Assembly (NCBI GenBank): GCA_035041965.1 | Contig: JAPYMA010002068.1 | Span: 36,489-100,488 of the forward strand | Direction of reading: 5' to 3' | DNA: 64,000 nt | DNA from: Anisakis pegreffii | Taxonomy: Eukaryota; Nematoda; Chromadorea; Rhabditida; Anisakidae | Shown here: piece by piece, positions 47,501 to 59,447 of the stretch | How the letters are laid out: each line of letters opens with the position of its first letter | How positions within the stretch are numbered: the first letter of the stretch is position 1 | Position numbers and translations under genes: made by a program | Notes under the pieces: model-generated | Told to the model about the DNA's origin: nothing | Seen by the model: only the letters and a program-made list of their open reading frames with translations | The model's database searches: none

Positions 47501-50500
47501 ACGTTCACATTAATAATGTTGTGGATATCACAAACATACCGCTTCATCGATAAGCTCAACTGATTGTGATGAGTGAGAAGATTCGATGAGAAGATGCTCC
47601 AAAAGTTGACGAATATTCGGAGTCAACTTGCCGTTTACCTGAGACATGATGCAATGATTTCCATGAAAGAAGGCAACACATACCATTCATGAAAACATCA
47701 GTTAAAAATTGGAGAACGGACTCCACAGAAAATTAATTCAGCCTAGGTAAATTTATTATTCAGGTTTAGCTATACAAATTCTTTCTATCACAAGAATTCA
47801 CCAGCTCACATTTTTTTCCATGAAAACATTCACAATCTATGAATGTTTTCGTGAAGAAAAAATGACAGTTGATATCAAAGACTGCATGATTTTCTTGCGG
47901 TGAGCTTTGTCTATAAACTCAAAAACAGTTTGATAGAAATTTAAACAGTCAGAAGATTTAAATAAATTGGTCGAGTGCGACGACTTTTTAAAATTCCCTA
48001 GCCCAGAAATCATCTATGTTGTTTCCAATGAATCTTCATAATCAAACGAACCTGTGCCGTACGGACTGCCCTCAATAAGGCTGGTATAAATGACTGAATA
48101 TTGCCATTTTGATCAATACCTTCAGCAGGGGGAATTGCAACGTTATCTTCAATGGTTTTCTCAGGTAGCATCGTATCACTATTCGATGCAGTTGAAGTAC
48201 GAATCGCCGGTAACTCATTGCCGGATTGCGTTCCATCTGGTGAGGAATAAATCGCTGCTAAACCATCACAATCAGTCATTTTATCTTCCATTATCTAAAA
48301 GTGAGAAATGGTTCTTATCAGTAGTTGACCGCAACGATAGTAATAAATATTAGAAGAATACATCAATACACGACCGAACTCAATATTAATCAAATATCAT
48401 TTGAATAATGGTAGGAAGCATGAAGAACATCAACAAAACAAAAATTTACCTTAGAATGCTGACTTTTCATTGACTCATTCCCTTTCAGAACATAACTGTG
48501 CATCATTTGTTGTATAACACCATCCAGTTCTTTATAACGCTGGAATTTCAAATTGAAATATCTCGAACGAAAGAATTTCGTTGCTAATATTCGTTTAAGT
48601 TCCCATACTTAAACAGAAACGAAATGTAACTAATTCATCATGACGAATGAAGTTAATCCAGATAGTTGACGCAATACAAACAACGCTACGATGACTCTTC
48701 AAGAAACATAAATTAAGCATTCCCCAACCTTTCCACAGTTAATTTTCTTGTCAGTTTCAATAGGTGAAATTAAAATGTTGCTGGAATCTACCCAATAAAG
48801 GGAAACGTTCGAAAGGAACGACTCAACTGCATTTCATTTGTTGTACAACAAATGAAATAAAACGTAACTTATCATGAGTGTCGCATAGAGAACATCAAAA
48901 CAGAAATTCAAAACAATCTGAAATGTAATAACACCAATGATAACCTGTTTGAATATCTCAATCTGCTCACGTATCTCTTCAGGCATTGATTCCCATACGG
49001 TTGCATTCAGCGTTTCATTAGAAGTATTCGACTGAACGCAAACGGAAGATGCCATCCCTTTATTAAAAAATGAGAAAATTGAATCTGTCAATGTTTAATG
49101 CTTCCGTTTGCAAATTTTCCATTTTTACAAATTTTCTGTTCTCATAGTACTGAACAACAGTACAATGAAATTTCCTTCGATAATTGCTTTCATGTTTTTT
49201 AGTTTAAAAAGTAATCTAAGACATCCTAAAAATTCAGGCTAACCGGGATATGACTCATATTCGGCGATACGAGTATGTAATCTATCAAGCCGTTCATCCT
49301 TCTCGCGAATCACTCCCCGCAGTTGCTCCATTTCTGTCTGATATTGAAATTCAGCACCAGTCTATAAGCACATCGAACTTAATCAGTACTAACACAATTC
49401 AATACAAACTGTCAAAATATTCTAATATTGATTCATCATCGAGTGTCAAAATCAATCAATTCTTTGCTAACGATAAGTGTTAAACGCTACATAATCAAAT
49501 CACTTTTCTTTGCTCAATAATCAACTCGGATTCATCCTACTCGCGCAACAGCTTATTTCTAGTACACAAAATAATAAACAAATATCATTTCGGAAATCAA
49601 TGAAATAGAGCAGTGAACAATTGGGACTAGATATAGCGAACTTTAAACCCAGAATGATCACAAGGATCGAACCGAACCTGGAATGTAAGGAAATCAGCGT
49701 CTTTCTTATCAATATCAATTTCTAATTGAGCGCATTTACGCTTCAATTCATTGCGCTCGTCTTCCAACGCATCCTGAAGAATTTCGTTTTTACTGTTATA
49801 GACGATATAAACCAACATGATTCTCAAAAAAGTTCGCAAAGTAAAATTGAACGATCGGAACGAATTTGCTGAAGTGTTTGGCACCGACAGCAGGCAGATA
49901 CAAATACAATAGTAATTGTATTTGTATCTGCCTGCTATCGGTGCCAAACAATTGATCAAAGACATGCTAAACAATTGATCAAAGAAGACTCTCGGGCTTT
50001 CACAGTGAATATGAATTTCGTAGCAACGATGCCTACTCACCAATTGTTTTCGTTTATCGCTGAGAGCGTCTCTTAATGCAACCAATTCATTTTCTTGTTT
50101 ATCTATAACATTTCTCATCTCATCGTTATTTCGCTTGAATATCGCCCATTCGGCCTACAATATTTCACACAGTTTTTATCGCACACAATGATAATACAAG
50201 TCAAAATCAATTTGAATAACTGTTCCCATATTTGCTTATAAACTTTGCAAAATTACAATTCCATAACCATCAAAAACGACTGTATTTTTGATAAGTTTTG
50301 CATTTTACTATAAACGATTTCTTTTTGAACTTCATCAGATCCAGATTACCAAATAAAATTATTAATTATAGCAATAAAAAACATGAAGATGAATATGCAA
50401 CTCAAGTGAATTACGTTTGGTCGTTTAGAACATGAACATGAGAAGCGCTTGAAAATGTTGCGCATTACGGGAGACATACCGTCGCAGAGAATGAATTAAT

Positions 50501-51102
50501 GAATTGCCAACGAATAATATTTGTGACAGCGATAACAAAAAAACGAAAGTTTATAACAGAGAGAGACGACCAATAAAAATGACTGCAACAGAAAAGATAA
50601 TTGAAAACCTGATTCTGAACTGACAAAAACGACTAAGAAAAGAATGTTTTACAAAATTATTCGCTTAGTAATTCAACAAAACCTCCAACACCTTCACGTC
50701 AGCTCAAAAATTTTGACGAAATATCAACAACGATAATATTAAATATTCGTTTGATGGTTGCGCGCCAACATAAATCGACATAATATCAACAACAAAGAAA
50801 CGCCAGACCTAATGAAAATGACTGTAGACCAAAGAAAAAGAGAGAACTAAGGTGAAAAACAATTTTAAAAAATGACATTTACATCTGAAAAAATATCTTT
50901 TTTGTTTGGAGAGCGTAAAGAGAAAATAACTGAAATTTTTTCATTCATTCACAACTCAACTTTTGTAAATAAACAATAGCAAACAATTCTATATGATATT
51001 ATATGTGAACACCGGATTTTGAGATAGCAAATATTAAATGAATTAGTGAACAATCATAACATTCTAATTACATCCTCTGAACTTCTATTCCTTGATTGCG
51101 TA

Positions 51103-51154
<52 letters not shown>

Positions 51155-54100
51155 GCTTTGATGTATTTTCAGAAGGAATTCATGCAACCTCTGGGAACAC
51201 TTATCACCATGTTTTACTTAACGTCTCCTGGGATTATATAGAATTTCTTTATTGCTACAACCATTCTAGTTTTTGTTGGCCCGACGGCGGAAAATAAATT
51301 TTAAAAAAAGTATCAGAACCTTTATAACACGATCTTGATCGAGTTCCTTCCGAAGTGCTTCACATTCACTCTTTAAACGTTGCATTTCTTGAGAAGATTG
51401 CATCCGTTCATTTACAGAATTCGATAGCATCTTCATTTCCTTAAAACATATATTTGTCATTTGGGAAAAGAAGAAAATATCTATAGGTTCATCCAAAAAA
51501 TAATTTTGAGTTGCTTAAACTCGATGAGTTTGGGGACCAAACAGAAATTATTAATCAACATCAACTTGGGGTGATATCATCTTGTATACATATTTATATT
51601 TATATATCATGATAAGACTATCAAAATTTGTTTAAAAAGTGAACTATTGAAAGTTATTATGTGTCAACAAAACAAATCATGAGGCTGTGAGCGTGGCTGT
51701 AAGGAAAGAAGCAGAATTATCAGGAGAATATGAATATTTCATTCGATTGATGACATACCAATATGGCTCAGGTGAATGGGTAAAACTCACATCAAGTTTG
51801 GATCGAAGATGAGAGATTTCATCACGATCTTTTTTAGTAATATCACGTTGCACCTTAAGTTGCGTGGACAGTTCAGCGACCTTTAAATGTTAATTTGATT
51901 AATTATTCATTTAGTCAATTATCTTATCAATTCATTTATAACAATTCACATAAGAAACGGCCTACACCGCTCATAAATAAATGAACAATTGAACCATCGT
52001 AAACAAACAAATGAATGAGACAACAAACCTTACTAAGTTGATCATGCAGTTGCTTTGAGGTTTCATCAAGACGTGATTCCACCTCTTCATAACGTTTCAG
52101 TTGAGCATCTTGCTTAGTCACTGTTGAATCGAGTCTTGTTGCCTTTTCACGCCATTCCGCTAACTGGCGACGTTCTTCATTTGCTGACGCCAATAAAGCT
52201 TCTTTCTCTCTCATCAATTCCTTCATAATACGACAAAATTTATCAAAAGTTGAGATAGTTTGATCAATCAAATAAAAGATTGATAGCAATAGGAACAAAT
52301 AAGCATGCGAAGAACTCACAGAATTTTAACAGAAAGATTCAAGTACATCAAATCCTAAAAATTCAAACGTGAAAAGAGGACAACATAATTTTGTTTCAAT
52401 CAATTGAACTGAACACCTTTTCACGCTGTTCAGCGTTTCGCTTCAACTCATCAATGACTTTTTCATTACGCTGATTTTCACTTTGCAGACTTTCGATTGC
52501 CTTTCGATCTGATTCCTGAATTCATTGGATCGGTTGCAGCTCAACGTATAGACGATATTAATATATACGTACGTAGCATCTCATCGCAACAAACTGGATT
52601 TTAACAATCATTAAAGAAACTTAATAAACTGAATCATCAGGCTGCCGTCAACTTTACCAATCAGGAAGTAAGTATCACGTCCAAGAGATCGTTGATGGGC
52701 ATTCAGAAACAATGCGTTTATAGAAATCAATTAAGTACATGAAGTTTGCAAATTTGAAAGTGAATGAATAAATAAATATTCTACTGGTTAATCAATGAAT
52801 CAATAGCCTCTGCAGTTATGCAATTGATCATTTAGATCAGAGTTTCTCAAGCGGGGGTGCACGCATCTTCTGAGGTGTGAACGAGAGGGCTAGGTGAGAG
52901 GTGCGAGATAATGTTATACTTTTTACACAGTAAAGTAGCCGAGGACGGAGTTCAACGCATCTACTTTTGAAAAGATCAGAACTTACTACAGACACTCACT
53001 GTAATGGATGAGAGATACAAAGTGGGTGTTATGAGGGATGCGAGGACATTTTTATTATTGTTGCAAGCGGTGCGAGGACAACTTAAAATTTTTAGGGGTG
53101 CAAAGGAGAAAAATGATTGAAAGCCACTGATTTAGATGGATCAACTTCGGGAAATAAAAAATAATGCTGATCGCTCATAACGATATAATATTACACTGAA
53201 ATTTCAATTCAGTGATAAATAAAGCAAAAAATTCATTTGCGATAAGAAGTATATGAGTACATACCTTATCGACTTCCACTTCAATGGTGATATTCTGAAG
53301 GGTTTCAATCTTCTTCACAGCCAAAGATAATTCCTGTTTGCATTTCACTAGAGCTGTTTCTTTCTCTTCGGATAACTTCTGAAATTACATCTCTTCGGAA
53401 GTCTGCCATAAAATATTTGATGACGAAACCGCGAAGTAAGCTATAAGGTTGAGGATTACTTGTGCTCACCTTATAGTGCTCCAGTTCTGTCAACAGTTCA
53501 TTTCGTTTCGCGTTCAACTCATTGATAGTATCCTCGGCAGCACCGACCTTCAAATGAATAGTGATATTTTGAATGCAATGCAAACTCTGCGGAATAAAAC
53601 ACTTGAACGATTATTTGCATACTATAAGCAAAATCGAATACTATCTACAATCAAACGCACTCGAATCTGTACGAAAATAGACGAGAAATGAATATGAAAA
53701 AACTGATGTGCCATTGTAGAAGACCAACCATATTGGGGCCATTCATAAGCGAAAGTAAGAATAATGACGTAATATAAAATTTACAAGCAAACAACAGAAA
53801 TTTTAATAATTCAGTTGTTTCCTCCATCAACAATCATTATTTATATAAGAAGCGCAGTCACAGTTCAACGTCCTTGAATGAGCTCGAACAATGGCAACTT
53901 CGATAAAATAGCAACTTCGTAAGTTGCGCCCCACGAATAAGCAACAACATTAAATCGTTTGACAAATCGCTTTCAACTTACATCAAGCAGCAACTGATAG
54001 GACAGAATTTTAAATAATATAATCCATTTCTGTCAGCGTCAGCAAATGTTAATATTAATGATCATTCTAACTAATTGAATTTTAAATCTATTCAGCTTCG

Positions 54101-55901
54101 AACTTAAACTAAATGCAACAGTAAATGACACCAAACTCCGGTATTGCTGCGTTTCAAATATCCACTAAGAAATGATTCCCAACAATAAAGCTTCAAATGA
54201 ACAGCACAAAAATGAACGAACTCGTGCTTGTAGGTCTGCACTCATTTGTCGCATTGAATCCATTTGTTGACGGCTTTTCTCTTGTTCTTCACTCAATTCC
54301 AACAATTTCAGTTGCTTTGACACAACTTCTGATGCCCATTCTGAAAATTATTTCTTATTCCTTATTCAAATTTTTCGCAGTTTGCAAGTAAATATTTCAC
54401 ATTTCCCAGAAACAGATGCGTCAGTACGAGCAAATCATTTCATTTCAGCACGAAATGATTTTTGCATGGGAAAAACAATCAACTTTTTGGATTAACTTAT
54501 TCAGAAATAAAATGAATTTTATCGAAAATTATACTCCGCGGTATGAATCACCTCCGCGCAGCTATTCAAAAAAAAACGTGAAAAACATCGAAGACAGAAT
54601 GAATAAAGAGTCTAATGTCAACACTCTCGATGACAATTTTCAATCGCAGATTTTTTCAGTTATTTACACCAACAAAAAATCTAGGTAATCAATAGAGACT
54701 TATCGGCTTCGAAGAACATTTTTTCGAGCAAGATTGAAGGAAATTTTGAGAAAACTTGATAAAAAATTGGTGTTGATGTGGCCAACGAACGATCACAATC
54801 GTCATCAACTCTTCTCAAAAACAGGTCCATAAATAAAAATTCATATCTTGATGGAAAAGAAGAAATAATCATAAGGAATCATGATTGACTGCTGCCTCCC
54901 GAATCAGGGACAGGCACACACAAGGATGAATAAGCAGCAGTGACGATTACACACAGTTAAGCTATTGAATAAAGCAAAATGAGTGAATGTTACGATGAGA
55001 TGTATATTGAAAACAGTGAATCACACCAATTATAAAAACGAGCAATTCGATATACTGCATAATGTTTGAAAACAATTTTATCATCTCATCGAAATAAGGA
55101 GAACTGGAATGAATTGCATTCATTATCGCTAATAGGATCAAAGAATTTCAAAGATGAATTTTGAACAGAAGTTCATTAGCCTGACAAATACTTGTTTCAT
55201 ATTATGAAAAAAAGCACTCATACGAATTCATTTTGTCATTAAGAAGCCATCCGGAATAACTATTAACTGAATCGAACTGCTCGTGGATTCTTAAAATACA
55301 TGAAATTACCGAATGCAGAATAATCACCGATCTTATCTTCGCTTCCATCCTCATTCTCACAATTGCAGTTCTTATTTGAATTCACTGACGCTTCATTCTC
55401 TTCATTAGTCAACTCTTGCACTGCTGACAAATCGATTGCAAACGGTGATTTTGAGATTTGTGACTGTAATCTTCGAGAAGCGGAGGCATGTGATGAAAAT
55501 TTTGGAGTTGACGTTATCGGTTGTGACGACGTTGGTTTAGTCTGAAATAGTTGTTTCTAGGCAAATGATTGATGAATCAATTTGCATACAGTATGCAGAT
55601 AAACGAACTGATGGTTGATTATTATACAGTAATTCACTTCTGTATTATATTTACATTAAATTTTCACTAATTCGACAATTCAAACATGAAATCTTCCTCA
55701 ATCTTTCAAGACTCAAACACATCAATGTGCAAATGAATTCAACTGGATGTAAAGTGATTGGTTAACAAAATAAATAATGTACCACTTAAATGATACACAT
55801 ACATCGTCAATGGAAGTATCTGACGCTTGAGCCTGTGACTGGGTTTTCTCATCTCGAGGGGTGTTTAGTTCAGATCCAATTCCATCATCCGTATCATCCA
55901 T
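44502..55901 (-). CDS. Long coiled-coil protein, 23 exons, 1056 aa; best guess CEP290-like
   Basis: Exons (minus): 55901-55803, 55541-55310, 54340-54222, 53547-53470, 53378-53265, 52515-52417, 52220-52029, 51880-51791, 51439-51329, 50154-50041, 49773-49678, 49361-49244, 49057-48945, 48539-48450, 48294-48052, 47638-47540, 47365-47261, 46939-46839, 46640-46472, 46146-45984, 45718-45537, 45218-44967, 44693-44502. Every junction is GT-AG with matching phase and the total is 3171 nt. The N terminus (MDDTDDGIGSELNTP) is acidic and disordered; from EWASEVVSKQLKLLELSEEQ onward it is nearly continuous heptad coil, interrupted by a Ser/Thr linker (about residues 560-620) and ending in an acidic tail (EEEDEDEQND) and a non-coil end. 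SFIPALLRAV followed later by LRNRVDQLTERNQAL, and the earlier AEWAIFKRNNDEM, resemble the order of blocks I recall in CEP290, the ciliary transition-zone scaffold. A rootletin- or golgin-type protein remains possible. Confidence 0.85.
46370..46390. repeat. Telomere-like motif in intron
   Basis: GAGCCTAACCCAAACCTAAA is a degenerate run of the complement of TTAGGC/TTAGGT units, in the intron between exons 19 and 20 of the coiled-coil gene. Confidence 0.35.
49876..49949. repeat. Near-perfect 35-bp-arm inverted repeat (hairpin)
   Basis: Left arm 49876-49910 starts GTTTGGCACCGACAGCAGGC and right arm 49915-49949 is its reverse complement with one mismatch, around a 4-bp loop (AGTA). Immediately after it, AACAATTGATCAAAG occurs twice about 22 bp apart. 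It lies in the intron between exons 10 and 11 of the coiled-coil gene. It could be a small foldback element, a miRNA-like precursor or an inverted duplication. Confidence 0.95.
51107..51152. repeat. (TA)n microsatellite in intron
   Basis: About 46 bp of TA in the intron between exons 9 and 10 of the coiled-coil gene. Confidence 0.97.
52838..53129. mobile_element. hAT-type MITE, 292 bp, with perfect 8-bp target duplication
   Basis: The left end is CAGAGTTTCTCAAGCGGGGG and the right end, reverse-complemented, is CAGTGGCTTTCAATCATTTT; the first 13 bases match at 9 positions including CAG-x-G and TCAA, the usual hAT terminus. ATTTAGAT occurs immediately on both sides (52830-52837 and 53130-53137), an exact 8-bp duplication. 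The interior is G-rich on this strand (GGTGCGAGG and similar repeated), with no ORF. It sits in the intron between exons 5 and 6 of the coiled-coil gene. Confidence 0.9.
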
Positions 55902-58827
55902 TACACGACAACACTATCACAAAACAAATATCTCCCAAATAAGAAATACTTACAATGATATTACGATTTATCTTTGAAAAGTAGTTTTACCTGAAAAATA
56001 CAGAAATTTACATCCAACAGCTGCACTGAATGTGGCACCGAAATACGAAGAAAATTCTAACGCGAAAAAAAACTTCGAAATAAAACTACGCGTCTTCTTC
56101 ATATTCATTTCTAACAACTGGCTCACATCGAAAGTTAAGTCGTTGAGAAAGCAGAACGAAATTGCAAGCAAACGAGCTGAAATTTGCGGTATGATAGAGT
56201 GTGTACTAGTAAGAGGTGAAGATGTACACGAAAGCTCAGCAAAATTTGTCCAAAACAAAAAAAAACTATGAAAAATGAGAGAAAATTTTCAACAAAACAG
56301 TAAGACAAATAATGTTCCGATAAAACGTGAGAAGAAATATAATCGGTGCTTCAAGATTCTTTAGCATCTTTCACAGGCTTATGAATAGATCAACACAAGA
56401 AAGAATCTCCGCACTGAGCAATCAAAATAAAAATACTAGGTTTCATTGATGAAGACATTTTCAAAAAACAGAAAACAAACACAATCGTATGAATTCTGTT
56501 TTCAAAACTGAATTTTCAAAACTGAATCAATTGGAACGATGAGCGGGAGTGAGAGGGAATGCATCACACCCTGCTGATCCCCGCAGGTCATCCATTGACT
56601 TGCTGCATGATTATTACGGGAGTGCTGGACGTCATCACCAACTAACAGATTCGCGCGCGATGCTGAAAGTAAAAGCAGACGCGCCATCGAAACAGTATGA
56701 GTTAGAGAAAGAAAGAGCGCGAATGATAGATGCAAGGAGAGAGAGAAACAGGGAACAATAACATTTCAAGCACACAAGAGAGTAAATATGCTGACGATGA
56801 GTTTTGCCTGGAAATATTGACTTGAAAGCTGGCAGCGCAAGATATTTGGATGTTGAAAGGAAACAAAATATAGAAGATTTCGATTTTAATTGAACACTGA
56901 AGTCCTGATGAAGTTGTCAGAAAGGCGGATCTCTTGGATGTCAGTTAACTGGAAATCGCGAGGTTGTGAGTAGAGGTGTTTAACTCATTTTATGACCAAA
57001 TCATACCGGAAATTGATAGGTGTATCAGGATCTGCGTTCAGTTCAGAATTATTCACAATTTTGCCGTAACATCACCACGTCGAAAAGCCTTGATTCACTG
57101 AAAACCGTCAGAGAGATGAATGAATATGGTATTTGGCTTATTTTCCGCGTTAAAAAGGATGCCTTGAAAAGTGTCGATTGGGTTATGTGGACAAGCCTCG
57201 ACAGAGAAATTGGAAAAGTGTTGCTGAATTATGAAGCTGGAGCTGAGGCGTTAACAACTGAGGATGTTTGATAGGAGTCTCGACTGGTCAGCAAGCTCAT
57301 TTTGACCGTCCGGGGAGGTGTTCCATATACATAATCCACTATTAGGCATGGGAGGATTTTTATCGATTCTCTTTCCAGTTACACTGTCGACACTTCTTCA
57401 GCTTCTTAAATTCACGTCGACAATTCTACAGGTAAACGATTTTTGGCGACAGTTTCACATTCTCGCCGTCCGATATCGGAGACTCGTTCTGCGGGATTCT
57501 CTAACATCTCAAATCTCATACATGGAATCGAGATCCCCGTCCAAAAATGCACCCTGTTCCCAGTCCCACCCTTCAGCATCCTTTTTGTAATATCTCAAAC
57601 GACCGGTCACTCATGTCTTTATGAAGAAGAAATTTTTTTCAATGACTCCAGGTGAATTACGTTGATGTTGCGCTGTACCAGTGATGCAACATGGAAACGT
57701 CATGAAACACGGTAATACTACACAGTTAAGGAAGACACCATGGAATACACAAAATAATGATAACAGAGAAATCAAAAGAGTAAAGCAGTGTTGTTGACAA
57801 ATTATTTACCTGCGCAGTTAGAAATAATTACGATTATGCCCAACGCTAAACTGATTCAAAATGATGTTCCTGAAGACGGCACAATGCCGAAACGCTGTAA
57901 TCATTTTGATTGCGCACGTTATAATTCGTCAATAACACTACTTTACTGTTTCAATTCACCGCCATGCGCCCTATAAATGAGGAAAGCTTCCAACAATAGA
58001 TAATTTGTGACTGAAGCAGGGTTCATGATAAGTAAAGAAATATGGCCAAATTCATGAAGCGTGCAATAGCACTTCAGTTCTGCTTTCGCCGCTATAGCCA
58101 CTCAGTGCATCGCCTCTTGATCTCTTCGGAGAGAACAGCTCTTGAGCTAAGGTGGATGTGAATTGAACCACTATCTTTCACACGGTTCTCTCAATCGCTT
58201 TTTGAGAGTTGAACGTATGAAATGATACTTCTAAACTCGATTATTCCTCGGCTTCTTTCCGAGTCACGCTCTTCGCAATGCTTTTTAGTTCCATCTTTCG
58301 CGTATATTTCTATCGCTCATATTCTACGCAAAAGCGGTGCTTTCGGCCCATTTTTTGGCTCCTCAGCCGTATCGATGCAAAGGCACCGACGTTCAATAGC
58401 TTTCATAGCGTATCGCGTACAATTCTGGTTCCTTGCTTTTTGATAAACCAAATGAGGTTCCCGGCTCATCTAATAGGAATTGCTTTTCTGCGGCTTGCCT
58501 GTCGACTTCGCAACTGACCAATAAATAATGTTACCGTTATATGGAAAAGCAGCGACTTATCGCATTATCGAAAGAAGTATTAGTTCCGTCAGCAGCGAAA
58601 CAGCGAACAGCACGCCACTGCTAAGCAACGGTCGTCATTTTACATTTGGAAATGTACGAACGTTTTCGACTGAATGATCATGACCATCAATCGTTTTCGT
58701 CCGTATTTCTTTTGATTAAGTTACCAGTAACGCTGCAATTTGATAACAATCTGATCAATACACATTTACAGTTGTTCAGTGAGTTGTTCAATTTCAAGTT
58801 GAATCATAACTGATTAGTTTATTTTAG
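55902..58827. other. Subtelomeric spacer with fragments
   Basis: Holds the promoter side of the coiled-coil gene and a patchwork of short open frames without recognised domains (plus 57020-57271, 57318-57590, 58222-58443). One exon-like segment at 56580-56761 is listed separately. I looked for an RRM-encoding exon belonging to the gene at 58828 and did not find one. Confidence 0.4.
56580..56761 (+). CDS. Terminal-exon candidate of unknown gene
   Basis: After the acceptor-like CTGATCCCCGCAG the frame reads SSIDLLHDYYGSAGRHHQL, then KQYELEKERARMIDARRERN and stops. Composition is protein-like (helical, charged) and GC is raised locally. No upstream exon or family is recognised, and the reverse strand is also open, so this is weak. 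Confidence 0.25.
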
Positions 58828-59269
58828 TGCGTCTAAGCGAGCTCATCCCGATGACAATAGTCAAAGTCAGAACAATCAAAAGGAAGGGTCACCAGCAAAT
58901 GAAGGTGGTAAACCAGTAAAAAAGAAATCCAAATTGTACTCTGATGATAAACAATTCGAGGAGTTTTTAGCCGCACACAACAGCAAAGTGAAATTTCTTG
59001 AGGATGTGAGTCATTCGTGAATATGTATTTCAATTGGAACTATCTGTAATTGTTCCTATAGATCGAGATTATTGCGTTGTTTATTTTATTACCTATTGTT
59101 TACATATGAAATTATAACTCATTGATTCATTTAATGATTTCGAGTGATCAGTGATTAATGAAACGATCGGATTTGCAGGATGATAAGCCTGTTGTTAAAG
59201 AGCATGTTGGTAACCAGTACGGAGAAGATGAAGCTGATTTGCTCAACCAATTACTTGAGGGAATTTCAG
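58828..59269 (+). CDS. RBM19/Mrd1-like fragment: two internal exons abutting the telomere
   Basis: Exon 1 58828-59005 (after TTATTTTAG, donor GTGAGT) reads ASKRAHPDDNSQSQNNQ, PVKKKSKLYSDDKQFEEFLA, AHNSKVKFLED; exon 2 59179-59269 (after TTTGCAG, donor GTTATT, phase 1) reads DDKPVVKEHVGNQYGEDEA, DLLNQLLEGIS. The Lys-rich patch followed by D-x2-F-x-EFL-x2-H is what the linker after RRM1 looks like in RBM19/Mrd1/RBD-1, a multi-RRM pre-rRNA processing factor. No RRM exon was found upstream and the 3' part is replaced by telomere: a further acceptor-like CAG at 59401-59403 opens a frame in phase that runs straight into the TTAGGC array. This is therefore a gene fragment. Exon reality is likely; the family is a moderate guess. 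Confidence 0.55.
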
Positions 59270-59447
59270 GTTATTATTAAATTGTTTAGCTTTTCGACCG
59301 AATTGTTTGATATGATTGTAAAATTCGACAATTTTTATTAATTTTCTATCGTTTTCATCACTTTACCCATTCATTTCAATTACTCAATAATTCATTTGTT
59401 CAGTCAAGTGTAGACAGACGGTAGCTAGTAGTCTCTTTCAGGATTTA

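Noticed and set aside
57318..57590. Plus-strand ORF starting with a hydrophobic, signal-like segment
   Set aside because: No family, and the frame continues through a better GTAAAC donor into unrelated sequence; insufficient to call a gene.
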